Shown here: positions 8,792 to 15,542 of the stretch, one piece after another | Numbering within the stretch: position 1 is the stretch's first letter | How the letters are laid out: each line of letters begins with the position of its first letter | DNA from: an uncultured Ruminococcus sp. | GTDB lineage: Bacteria > Bacillota > Clostridia > Lachnospirales > Lachnospiraceae | Direction of reading: 5' to 3' | NCBI GenBank assembly: GCA_900066355.1 | Contig: FMEL01000015.1 | Coordinates: 1-64,000, forward strand | Length of the DNA stretch: 64,000 nt | Notes under the pieces: model-generated | Seen by the model: the letters and a program-made list of their open reading frames with translations, nothing else | Database searches by the model: none | Told to the model about the DNA's origin: nothing | Translations under genes and position numbers: made by a program

Positions 8792-9619
8792 ATGGATTAT
8801 TCACAGTACACACTAGAAAAAACAGGCTATCTCAAAGAAGAATTCCGTCTGTTCCACATTAATGACCGCACAGACCGGGAATTTTCTTATCATTATCATG
8901 ACTTTCACAAGATCATCGTCTTTCTTTCCGGAAAAGTCACCTATCACATTGAGGGAAAAGCCTACCATCTCAAACCACGGGATATCCTTCTGGTCAGTCA
9001 GGGCGCGATCCACAAACCGGAAATTGATCCATCCGTTCCATATGAGCGTTACATTTTCTGGATTCGCAACGACCTTTCCATGCAGGAATTAAATACCTGT
9101 TTCCAGAAAGCAACTGACCACAGTTTTAACCTTGTCCGTATTGATTCTGCTGTTCAGGAACATCTCCGTGATCTTCTGCGTGAACTTGAAAATTCCATAA
9201 AAAATAAGGACTTTGGTGATGAAATACTCAGCAATGCTCTTTTTACGCAGTTTATGGTTTATGTCAATCGAATTTTTTTGCAGACCAGTGCAGTTCCTGA
9301 CCGCAGATCTTATTCTTCTGATTCTCAGGTTGAACAGCTTCTGAAATATATCAACCGTAATCTAACCGAAGATCTCTCGATTGACCGGCTCTCTGAGAAG
9401 TTTTTTTTCAGCAAATATCATATGATGCGAAAATTCAAAAACGAGACCGGCTACACCATTCACAATTACATTACAAGCAAGCGTCTCCTTCTTGCACGTT
9501 CTCTGATAAATGAAGGGACTCCTGTCATGAAAGCCGCGCAAATGAGCGGTTTTAACGACTACACGACATTTGTACGCTCTTATAAAAAACAGTTCGGAAA
9601 TGCCCCTTCTCATGTCTGA
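8792..9619 (+). CDS. AraC-family transcriptional regulator with N-terminal cupin domain
   Basis: 275 residues. The N-terminal part (about 20-105) is an AraC-type cupin sensor (YHYHDFHKIIVFLSG, KPRDILLVSQG). The C-terminal 100 residues hold the two helix-turn-helix motifs: LSIDRLSEKFFFSKYHMMRKF and PVMKAAQMSGFNDYTTFVRSYKK. Such proteins usually sense sugars or other small molecules and activate adjacent genes. No sugar utilisation gene adjoins it, so the regulon is unknown. The start has a strong GGGAGGA box. It is divergent from the transglutaminase-like gene and lies just upstream of signalling operon B. Confidence 0.9.
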   Translation: MDYSQYTLEKTGYLKEEFRLFHINDRTDREFSYHYHDFHKIIVFLSGKVTYHIEGKAYHLKPRDILLVSQGAIHKPEIDPSVPYERYIFWIRNDLSMQELNTCFQKATDHSFNLVRIDSAVQEHLRDLLRELENSIKNKDFGDEILSNALFTQFMVYVNRIFLQTSAVPDRRSYSSDSQVEQLLKYINRNLTEDLSIDRLSEKFFFSKYHMMRKFKNETGYTIHNYITSKRLLLARSLINEGTPVMKAAQMSGFNDYTTFVRSYKKQFGNAPSHV

Positions 9620-9659
9620 TTCTGTCGATATATCTCGAACGATTTACCCGTCTATATAC

Positions 9660-9688
9660 TTGAAGTCTGCCCATATCCAGTATATAAT
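9660..9688 (+). promoter_or_regulatory. SigA-type promoter of signalling operon B
   Basis: TTGAAG (9660-9665), a 17-bp spacer and a consensus TATAAT (9683-9688) lie about 40 bp ahead of the regulator start, so operon B is transcribed independently of the AraC gene. Confidence 0.75.
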
Positions 9689-9729
9689 AAACGCTATTCA
9701 AAAAGTATGAACATTCATGGAGAAAAATT

Positions 9730-10461
9730 ATGATAAGAATTGCAGTTTGCGAAGACGACTATGTCTACACCGAAATGATCCGATCGATTCTGCAGTCATG
9801 TATCACAGTACCTTACGAGGTAAAATTTTTTTCATCAGGTACTGAATTTTTGAATACACTTACTGATCACGGCTGCCCTTATACACTTGTAATTACAGAT
9901 ATCGATCTCGGAAGTCAATCCGTCAACGGAATTACCGTTGCCAAAAGAATCAATAAGATAAATGGCGATACACAGATTATTTTTGTCAGCCAGTATCTGG
10001 AATTTGCTTCTGACGTTTACGAAACTTCACATCTCTATTTCGTAAACAAGAAAAAACTCCTCGAATACCTGCCAAAAGCTTTGACAGCCGCCCACGAAAA
10101 ATATGCTCTTCGTGGAGAACAGTACCTTTATTTTCAGTCTTCCTATAAAGAATATCAGGTTTCGCAGAACGATGTTCTTTATCTGGAACATATTGCCCGA
10201 CAAACCTGCATTCATACAGCAACTCACGTTTATTCCGCAAATGAAAAGCTGCAGGATCTTCTGAATCGGATGGGTTCACAGTTCTGCTCCTGTCACAAAA
10301 GTTTTGCTGTAAATCTTTATCAGGTCCGGACACTCCATCATACCTACATCACCCTGCGAAACGGCGTTTCCGTCCCGGTCAGCCGTTCACGCTATCCTCA
10401 TGTACGGGATGTTTTTGCCCGCCTGACAATGCACAACGGAAAGGAGAATTTCTATGGATGA
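9730..10461 (+). CDS. LytTR-family response regulator (operon B)
   Basis: 243 residues, same architecture as the regulator at 4401: receiver domain with CEDD, phospho-acceptor Asp57 in ITDIDL and FVNK, then a LytTR domain with CHKSFAVN and VPVSR. The two are paralogues. Its last 8 nt overlap the start of the His-box protein at 10454, so the two are co-translated. No full kinase is encoded nearby. The phospho-donor is therefore either the overlapping small protein charged by another kinase (for example the ATPase half at 6049) or a distant system. The downstream pilin gene is a plausible but unproven target. Confidence 0.9.
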   Translation: MIRIAVCEDDYVYTEMIRSILQSCITVPYEVKFFSSGTEFLNTLTDHGCPYTLVITDIDLGSQSVNGITVAKRINKINGDTQIIFVSQYLEFASDVYETSHLYFVNKKKLLEYLPKALTAAHEKYALRGEQYLYFQSSYKEYQVSQNDVLYLEHIARQTCIHTATHVYSANEKLQDLLNRMGSQFCSCHKSFAVNLYQVRTLHHTYITLRNGVSVPVSRSRYPHVRDVFARLTMHNGKENFYG

Positions 10462-10870
10462 TCTTAAACAAAATATCCGCAAATGGAACCACGACATTCT
10501 GACTCATATGATTGGAATCACTTATCTCATGGACATGCAGCGATATCCGGAAGCCGAACGCTACTGCGAGAAAATTCTAAACAGTCTCTCCGCATTTTCT
10601 GAGACCTTCCGAACTCGCGCCACATTCCCTGATCCGGATAGTGTAAGTGAATCCCCTGTTTCAACCGATTATCTTCCTGATGGATTTATAGAATATCAGG
10701 AAAAACTTCCGGCCGAAATAACAGCGTTCCAGACGCTTCTTCAACAGAAAAAATACCCGGAAGCACATTACAAACTTCATCTTCTTACCACAGAATTTGA
10801 CAACAGACGGCCTCAGCCCGTACCTGCAGATGATATTATTAAAAATATCGTAGATGAGGTCAGGAACTAG
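10454..10870 (+). CDS. Soluble tandem dimerisation/phosphotransfer (DHp-like) protein without kinase ATPase
   Basis: 138 residues, no signal peptide or membrane segment. The first third (RKWNHDILTHMIGITYL, then EAERYCEKIL) matches the tail of the half-kinase at 5126, including the His (residue 13) and Asp. The last third (AFQTLLQQKKYPEAHYK to DDIIKNIVDEV) matches the degenerate helix pair of the ATPase half-kinase at 6049 up to just before the N box. It therefore looks like operon A's two kinase genes fused and stripped of their sensor and ATPase domains, close in concept to Spo0B-type phosphotransferases. It has an AAGGAGAA box and overlaps the regulator by 8 nt. A decaying kinase remnant is the alternative; the intact frame and coupling argue for function. 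Confidence 0.75.
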   Translation: MDDLKQNIRKWNHDILTHMIGITYLMDMQRYPEAERYCEKILNSLSAFSETFRTRATFPDPDSVSESPVSTDYLPDGFIEYQEKLPAEITAFQTLLQQKKYPEAHYKLHLLTTEFDNRRPQPVPADDIIKNIVDEVRN

Positions 10871-10919
10871 TATATTTCTGCTATTGAAATAAATTCACAA
10901 TTTTTACCTTTCTTCCGGA

Positions 10920-10948
10920 TTGCAGTATTGGCAAATAAATGCTATTAT
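10920..10948 (+). promoter_or_regulatory. SigA-type promoter of the pilin-like gene
   Basis: TTGCAG (10920-10925), 17 bp, TATTAT (10943-10948), about 32 bp ahead of the pilin ATG at 10981. The pilin can therefore be transcribed independently of operon B. Confidence 0.7.
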
Positions 10949-10980
10949 AAAAATCATTTTTTTCTTTGAGGTAAATATAA

Positions 10981-11892
10981 ATGCAAAATCGGAACAAAGG
11001 ATTTACACTTATAGAACTTATAGTTGTTGTTTCCATTCTTGCAGTTCTTGTCGGGCTGCTCGCCCCGGCTTATTCAAAATATATTGAACGAAGCCGGGAA
11101 TCTGTTGATCTTGCAAATGTTCGCTCTGCATACGATGAACTGATGATAGAAGCTGCAACAGAAAATCAGACTACAACAAAAGTTGTACCACTGAAACAGA
11201 AAATAGCTGGCTGGCAGTCTATGAACACAGTATCAATTGGCGGTATTTCTCATACTAACGGCGAGGGGGACACCGAGCACTGGATAGGTGATCCGGTCAA
11301 GGGAGGAGTATGTGAAGTTTCTCTCACTGAAAATGGTGTTTTGTTTAACTGGAAAGGTGGAAGTGGGAACAGTACAGAAAAATATTTCTTTGATATTAAC
11401 GAAGATCTGGATAAACCTCTCAGAGAAAGCGGGGTCCTTGACAAATTAATCAACGACAAAAATACATATTTTGAAATTGACTCTCGTTGTCCAAATTCCT
11501 CTATGCTTCCCTCCGTGCTTTCTAATATTAAAGAAGACAGTTTATTAAAAAATGGTACCTGGGCATATCTGGGAAGCGCCTCTGCTCCATCTAAGAGATA
11601 TTTATTTTGGACTTCCGTAAATACAGATGCTGTGGGGCCAAATCAAAAAATCCCCGTTATAATGCGTACTGCGGATGGCAGATTTTATGTTTCTGAAACA
11701 ACCACGGCTGTCCGAAATAATAATGGTTCCAAATATGTGACCATCGCAGAACATCTTACTGATGCCAAGCATCAGCAGCTTATCAATGCCGGTACAAAAT
11801 ATGATACTCTGAAAGACGCATATGATGCATATGCAAAACTGGTTACTGAAGGTAAATACCAAAATTATAAGGACACGCTCCCAAAATCATAA
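10981..11892 (+). CDS. Orphan type IV pilin-like protein (prepilin)
   Basis: 303 residues with a class III signal: a short basic leader ending in Gly7, then FTLIELIVVV with the conserved Glu at +5 and a 20-residue hydrophobic helix running into SKYIERSRES, as in PilA/PulG/ComGC-like pilins. The large C-terminal domain (about 60-303) has no family I recognise. A prepilin peptidase must cleave after Gly7; neither it nor any assembly ATPase or platform gene is in the window. The gene has its own promoter and a GAGGT box. Its position after the LytTR/DHp operon suggests regulated expression, but the link is positional only. It could be a minor pilin of a system encoded elsewhere or a pseudopilin-like surface protein. 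Confidence 0.85.
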   Translation: MQNRNKGFTLIELIVVVSILAVLVGLLAPAYSKYIERSRESVDLANVRSAYDELMIEAATENQTTTKVVPLKQKIAGWQSMNTVSIGGISHTNGEGDTEHWIGDPVKGGVCEVSLTENGVLFNWKGGSGNSTEKYFFDINEDLDKPLRESGVLDKLINDKNTYFEIDSRCPNSSMLPSVLSNIKEDSLLKNGTWAYLGSASAPSKRYLFWTSVNTDAVGPNQKIPVIMRTADGRFYVSETTTAVRNNNGSKYVTIAEHLTDAKHQQLINAGTKYDTLKDAYDAYAKLVTEGKYQNYKDTLPKS

Positions 11893-11899
11893 TTAATAT

Positions 11900-11928
11900 T
11901 TGCACCTTTTTTCTCAATATGATACAAT
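11900..11928 (+). promoter_or_regulatory. SigA-type promoter of the symporter gene
   Basis: TTGCAC (11900-11905), 17 bp, TACAAT (11923-11928). Transcription would start near 11935 and give a leader of about 95 nt carrying the hairpin at 11954-11977. Confidence 0.65.
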
Positions 11929-11953
11929 TATTCTGTCAGGTGATGGCGAAGAT

Positions 11954-11986
11954 GGCATTGCGTTTATTTGCAATGCCTTTCTTTAT
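11954..11986 (+). terminator. Hairpin with T-rich tail in the symporter leader
   Basis: GGCATTGC (11954-11961) pairs with GCAATGCC (11970-11977), followed by TTTCTTTAT. It lies downstream of the promoter at 11900-11928 and ahead of the coding region, so it could attenuate the symporter or simply end the pilin transcript. Confidence 0.5.
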
Positions 11987-12028
11987 ACCCGGATCCTGAA
12001 TACAGGGAGAGAAAGAGAGGAAATCCTA

Positions 12029-13255
12029 ATGAAAGAAAAGAAAAAAATGTCACTGGCCATGCAGATTTTTATCGCACTGGTCCTGGCGATCATTGCCGGC
12101 CTTCTGATGCAGAATTATGCCGACTTCGCCGAATCCTACATCAAACCTTTTGGTACGATTTTCCTGAATCTGATCAAATTTATTGTCGTTCCGATCGTAT
12201 TGTTTTCCATCATGTGCGGTATCATTTCCATGAGTGATATCCGTAAAGTCGGTTCCATCGGATTAAAGACCGTTGTCTTTTATCTGTGTACCACTGCTTT
12301 TGCCGTTACTATCGGTCTGATCGGCGGAAACCTGTTCAAAAGCCTGTTTCCGGTCGTTGCAACTACTGACCTTACTTACGAGGCAGCCGAGGCAACTTCC
12401 TTCATGGACACACTGGTTAATATTTTTCCGTCCAACTTCATTTCACCAATGGTAGAAGCCAATATGCTTCAGGTTATTGTTATGGCTCTGATTCTTGGAT
12501 TCGCCATCATTCTTGTCGGCGAAAAAAATGTCCGTGTTGTAAATGCTTTTAATGACCTCAATGACATCTTTATGAAATGTATGGAGATGATCCTGAAACT
12601 GTCCCCGATCGGTGTATTCTGCCTGCTGTGTCCTGTTATCGCAGCTAATGGCCCGGCCATCATCGGTTCTCTGACAATGGTTCTTCTCGCAGCATACATC
12701 TGCTACATCGTACATGCCATCGTTGTTTATTCTCTGACCGTACGTACGCTCGGAGGAATGAGCCCGGTGAAATTCTTCAAGGGTATGCTTCCGGCAATCA
12801 TGTTTGCTTTTTCCAGTGCATCCTCTGTCGGAACACTTCCGATCAACCTTGAATGTACCGAAAAACTTGGTGCAAAACGTGAGATTGCCTCCTTCGTACT
12901 TCCACTTGGCGCCACGATCAATATGGATGGTACCGCAATCTATCAGGGTGTATGTGCGATCTTTATCGCATCCTGCTACGGCATTCAGCTGACACTGCCA
13001 CAAATGCTGACAATCGTCCTTACCGCAACACTCGCTTCTATCGGAACTGCCGGTGTACCTGGAGCAGGTATGGTTATGCTTGCCATGGTTCTTACTTCTG
13101 TAGGACTTCCGGTCGATGGTATCGCACTTGTAGCCGGTGTAGACCGTATCTTCGATATGGGACGTACCACAGTAAATATCACCGGCGATGCAGCCTGCAC
13201 AATGGTTGTTTCCAACCTCGAAGCAAAAAAAGAAGCTCGCAGAGCCGCAAAATAA
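12029..13255 (+). CDS. Dicarboxylate/amino acid:cation symporter (DAACS family)
   Basis: 408 residues, eight or more membrane segments plus re-entrant loops of the GltPh/DctA fold. Signatures: the Ser-rich hairpin FSSASSVGTLPINLE, the NMDGTA motif (usual Na+ ligand region) and the final GVDRIFDMGRTTVNITGD segment. It imports an acidic or neutral amino acid or a dicarboxylate with Na+ or H+; the substrate cannot be read with confidence. The Asp in GRTTVNITGD corresponds to a substrate-binding region of the family. The start is the ATG at 12029 behind GAGAGG; the open frame extends upstream only by chance. It is transcribed alone. Confidence 0.9.
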   Translation: MKEKKKMSLAMQIFIALVLAIIAGLLMQNYADFAESYIKPFGTIFLNLIKFIVVPIVLFSIMCGIISMSDIRKVGSIGLKTVVFYLCTTAFAVTIGLIGGNLFKSLFPVVATTDLTYEAAEATSFMDTLVNIFPSNFISPMVEANMLQVIVMALILGFAIILVGEKNVRVVNAFNDLNDIFMKCMEMILKLSPIGVFCLLCPVIAANGPAIIGSLTMVLLAAYICYIVHAIVVYSLTVRTLGGMSPVKFFKGMLPAIMFAFSSASSVGTLPINLECTEKLGAKREIASFVLPLGATINMDGTAIYQGVCAIFIASCYGIQLTLPQMLTIVLTATLASIGTAGVPGAGMVMLAMVLTSVGLPVDGIALVAGVDRIFDMGRTTVNITGDAACTMVVSNLEAKKEARRAAK

Positions 13256-13265
13256 AAAATTTTAT

Positions 13266-13294
13266 TTGACATATCATCTTCTTTTGCTTACTAT
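13266..13294 (+). promoter_or_regulatory. Promoter of the riboswitch-controlled exchanger gene
   Basis: Consensus TTGACA (13266-13271), 17 bp, TACTAT (13289-13294). The expected start near 13301 coincides with the first base of the riboswitch. Confidence 0.8.
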
Positions 13295-13301
13295 AGTATT
13301 A

Positions 13302-13432
13302 GTGAAAGGGAGTAGTTATCATCCTGCATGCAGGGTGAATCAATGATCGTCATCACGCCATAAGGCCGGTTATTGTTGTAATCAACGAGACTTTTACCCA
13401 TCATTTTTTGATGTGGTAAAGGTCTCTTTTTT
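13302..13432 (+). ncRNA. yybP-ykoY (Mn2+-sensing) riboswitch with expression-platform terminator
   Basis: The leader carries the hallmark 5' box GTGAAAGGGAGTAG (13302-13315) and the distal ACGAGACTTTTACCC (13385-13399), whose CTTTTAC pairs with GTGAAAG to form P1. Between them lies the CGTCATCACG segment typical of the second metal-site strand. The 3' P1 strand also forms the left arm of a terminator, GAGACTTTTACC (13387-13398) with GGTAAAGGTCTC (13415-13426), followed by TTTTTT. The two folds exclude each other, so metal binding should disrupt the terminator and switch the gene ON. The class is known to sense Mn2+. Assignment rests on motif and mutually exclusive pairing, not on a covariance search. 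Confidence 0.88.
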
Positions 13433-13465
13433 ATTCCATGCCTTTATCACAGGAAAGGAGATCAT

Positions 13466-14383
13466 ATGGAATATCTGTTACTGATTATCGGTTTTGTACT
13501 ATTAATTAAAGGTGCTGACTTCTTTGTGGATGGAAGTTCTTCGCTCGCCAGATTTCTCAAAATCCCCAGTGTCATCATCGGTCTCACAATTGTTGCCATG
13601 GGAACCAGTGCCCCGGAGGCTTCTGTCAGCATCAATGCTGCACTTGCCGGAAACAATGACATTGCCGTCAGCAATGTTATCGGCTCAAACATTTTTAACG
13701 GTCTTGTTGTTGTAGGTATTTGTGCATTTATTTCCGCATTTAAAACAAACAAAGATATTTTGAAACGGGATATGCCTGTAAATATTCTGATCACACTAAT
13801 TCTCTGTATTATGATTGCTGACGGAAAGCTCAACAGAATCGAGGGATTTCTTCTTTTAGCCGGAATGATTTTTTATATTCTGAATATGATTCATGCCGCA
13901 TTAAAAAGGAGAACTGAATGTTTTGAGGAACAAAACATCCCTCTTTATAAAGCTCTTATTTTTATCATCGGCGGACTTGCCGCTGTCATTCTGGGAGGTA
14001 ATCTGGTAGTAAATAATGCAAGCCAAATTGCCGTGTCTTTCGGTGTAAGCCAAAATTTTATCGGCCTCACGATCGTTGCAATCGGTACATCGCTGCCAGA
14101 GCTTGTAACCTCCATCGTTGCCACACGAAAAGGTGACAGTGCACTTGCCCTGGGAAATGCAATTGGCTCAAATATATTTAATATTCTTTTTATCCTTGGT
14201 ATATCAGCAGTGATTTCGCCACTCCATATTCTCTCAGAATCTATGATCGACTGTATAATTCTCCTCATCAGCGGAGTTCTGTTGATTATTTTTGCTTTTA
14301 CAAAAAAATCCATGAGCCGAACAGAAGGGATAATCTGTGTACTGGCTTATGTCGGATATACAGCATATCTTTTTATCAGATAA
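13466..14383 (+). CDS. CaCA-family cation exchanger (CaxA/YrbG-like Na+/Ca2+ antiporter)
   Basis: 305 residues with about ten membrane segments arranged as two inverted halves. Each half has the ion-binding alpha repeat: GLTIVAMGTSAPEASVS with SNVIGSNIFN, and GLTIVAIGTSLPELVTS with GNAIGSNIFN. The conserved Glu in each GTSxPE is the usual divalent cation ligand. It should export Ca2+ or Mn2+ in exchange for Na+, H+ or K+. The upstream yybP-ykoY riboswitch points to Mn2+ as a physiological substrate or inducer. The start has an AAAGGAG box. It is a single-gene transcription unit. Confidence 0.9.
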   Translation: MEYLLLIIGFVLLIKGADFFVDGSSSLARFLKIPSVIIGLTIVAMGTSAPEASVSINAALAGNNDIAVSNVIGSNIFNGLVVVGICAFISAFKTNKDILKRDMPVNILITLILCIMIADGKLNRIEGFLLLAGMIFYILNMIHAALKRRTECFEEQNIPLYKALIFIIGGLAAVILGGNLVVNNASQIAVSFGVSQNFIGLTIVAIGTSLPELVTSIVATRKGDSALALGNAIGSNIFNILFILGISAVISPLHILSESMIDCIILLISGVLLIIFAFTKKSMSRTEGIICVLAYVGYTAYLFIR

Positions 14384-14438
14384 TATTTTTATTTCAGGCT
14401 CACATACAACAAAAATTTTGCAAACTACCACCACATAA

Positions 14439-14467
14439 TTGCAATCTTTCAGATAAAATGTTATAAT
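14439..14467 (+). promoter_or_regulatory. Near-consensus SigA promoter of the nitroreductase gene
   Basis: TTGCAA (14439-14444), 17 bp, TATAAT (14462-14467), about 75 bp before the start codon. Confidence 0.75.
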
Positions 14468-14468
14468 T

Positions 14469-14505
14469 ATGGCATACAGATTTTTCTCTGTATGCCATTT
14501 TTACC
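14469..14505 (+). terminator. Terminator-like hairpin at the transcription start of the nitroreductase gene
   Basis: ATGGCATACAGA (14469-14480) pairs perfectly with TCTGTATGCCAT (14487-14498), followed by TTTTTACCC. It directly overlaps the expected start of the nitroreductase transcript. It may end the exchanger transcript or attenuate the new one. Confidence 0.55.
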
Positions 14506-14541
14506 CTTTAAATTCTTATATATTAAGGAGGCCTGAATTTC

Positions 14542-15084
14542 ATGGAATTTCAGAAAGTACTTGAAACAAGAAGATCGGTTCGTAAATACGATCCGAATGT
14601 CTCTGTCACCAGAGAGCAGATGGAAGAACTGATTCGCGCCGCACAGGAAGCACCCTCATGGAAAAACTCCCAGACCGGCCGTTATTACTGTGTTTTATCC
14701 GAAGAAATCGCAGATAAGATCCGCGAAACCTGTCTTCCTCAGGCAAGAAATGCAGAAAAATCCAAACACGCAGCACTGATCATCAGCACCTTCGTACATA
14801 ACTGCGCCGGTTTCCAAAAGGACGGCATTACACCGGAAAATGAAATCGGAAATGGATGGGGATGCTACGACCTTGGTCTGCAGAACTCAAACCTGATTCT
14901 CAAAGCTACCGATCTCGGACTTTCCACCCTGATTATGGGCCTCCGCGAATCTGACAAACTGCGCGAAATCCTCTCCATTCCGGAGACTGAATCCGTTGTA
15001 GCTGTCATCGCAGTCGGCAAAGCCACCGAAGAACCTACCCGCAAACCACGCAAATCCCTCGACGAAATCGCGAAATTCTTCTAA
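14542..15084 (+). CDS. Nitroreductase-family flavoprotein
   Basis: 180 residues. FMN-binding nitroreductase fold: N-terminal ETRRSVRKYDPN (phosphate-binding Arg/Ser cluster), QEAPSWKNSQ, and C-terminal LIMGLRESDKLREIL with AVIAVGKATEEP. It should reduce nitro-aromatics, quinones or flavins with NAD(P)H as a dimer. The natural substrate is unknown. An AGGAGG box precedes the ATG. It is a second, distant paralogue of the nitroreductase at 41150. Downstream, the 15085-15542 gap is filled by two GC-rich repeats and a giant inverted repeat. Confidence 0.88.
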   Translation: MEFQKVLETRRSVRKYDPNVSVTREQMEELIRAAQEAPSWKNSQTGRYYCVLSEEIADKIRETCLPQARNAEKSKHAALIISTFVHNCAGFQKDGITPENEIGNGWGCYDLGLQNSNLILKATDLGLSTLIMGLRESDKLREILSIPETESVVAVIAVGKATEEPTRKPRKSLDEIAKFF

Positions 15085-15109
15085 AAACAAAACACCCGCG
15101 CGACAGACA

Positions 15110-15331
15110 GACTCAGCGTGGCTTCCATGGTTCTGACTGCGCGTCCTACATACTGGCGCGTCGCGCGGTTCACCACCGGCGTAAACTATGGAGGCATTAC
15201 ATAAGGAAATAACTGACAACTCTAAATAACCAGCAGCTTTGAACAGGGACAGTCCCGACCGACTCAGCGTGGCTTCCGTTGTTCTGACTGCGCGATTCAC
15301 ATACTGGCGCGTCGCGCGGTTCACTACCGGC
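15110..15331. repeat. Two copies of a GC-rich 71-bp repeat (15110-15180 and 15261-15331)
   Basis: Both copies start GACTCAGCGTGGCTTCC and end CGCGGTTCAC[C/T]ACCGGC; by eye about nine in ten bases agree. They are richer in CpG-like GCGCG than their surroundings. The second copy directly abuts the giant inverted repeat. A weakly similar stretch beginning GACTCAGCG lies at 55216-55285. No open frame is shared, so this is a non-coding dispersed repeat. Confidence 0.8.
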
Positions 15332-15333
15332 TG

Positions 15334-15538
15334 GATATAAACAAGAACACCCTCCATATATTGAATGAACAGGTAATTTACCGGATGCTTTTAGATACTG
15401 GCAAAATCCACTGCCTACGATGACTCATTCTCGAAGGATCTCCTGAGAGAATGTATAGTCATAGTTGGCAGTTAGTTCGCCAGATCGTTATCCGGTTACC
15501 TGTAAATCAATATATGGAGGGTGTTCTGTCTTTATATC
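15334..15538. repeat. 205-bp giant imperfect inverted repeat (hairpin element, copy 1) after secA
   Basis: Arms run inward from GATATAAA (15334) and TTTATATC (15538). Paired blocks include AGAACACCCTCCATATATTG with its complement near 15509-15528, CAGGTAA/CCGGAT with ATCCGGTTACCTG, ACTGGC, ACTGCC, ATGACT and CATTCTC, closing on a short loop near 15435. The right end is 5 bp from the secA stop codon. Its length and termini match the element at 61522-61725. It has no coding capacity and no clear target duplication. It could be a MITE or a structured RNA in the secA 3' region. Confidence 0.85.
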
Positions 15539-15542
15539 TTTA

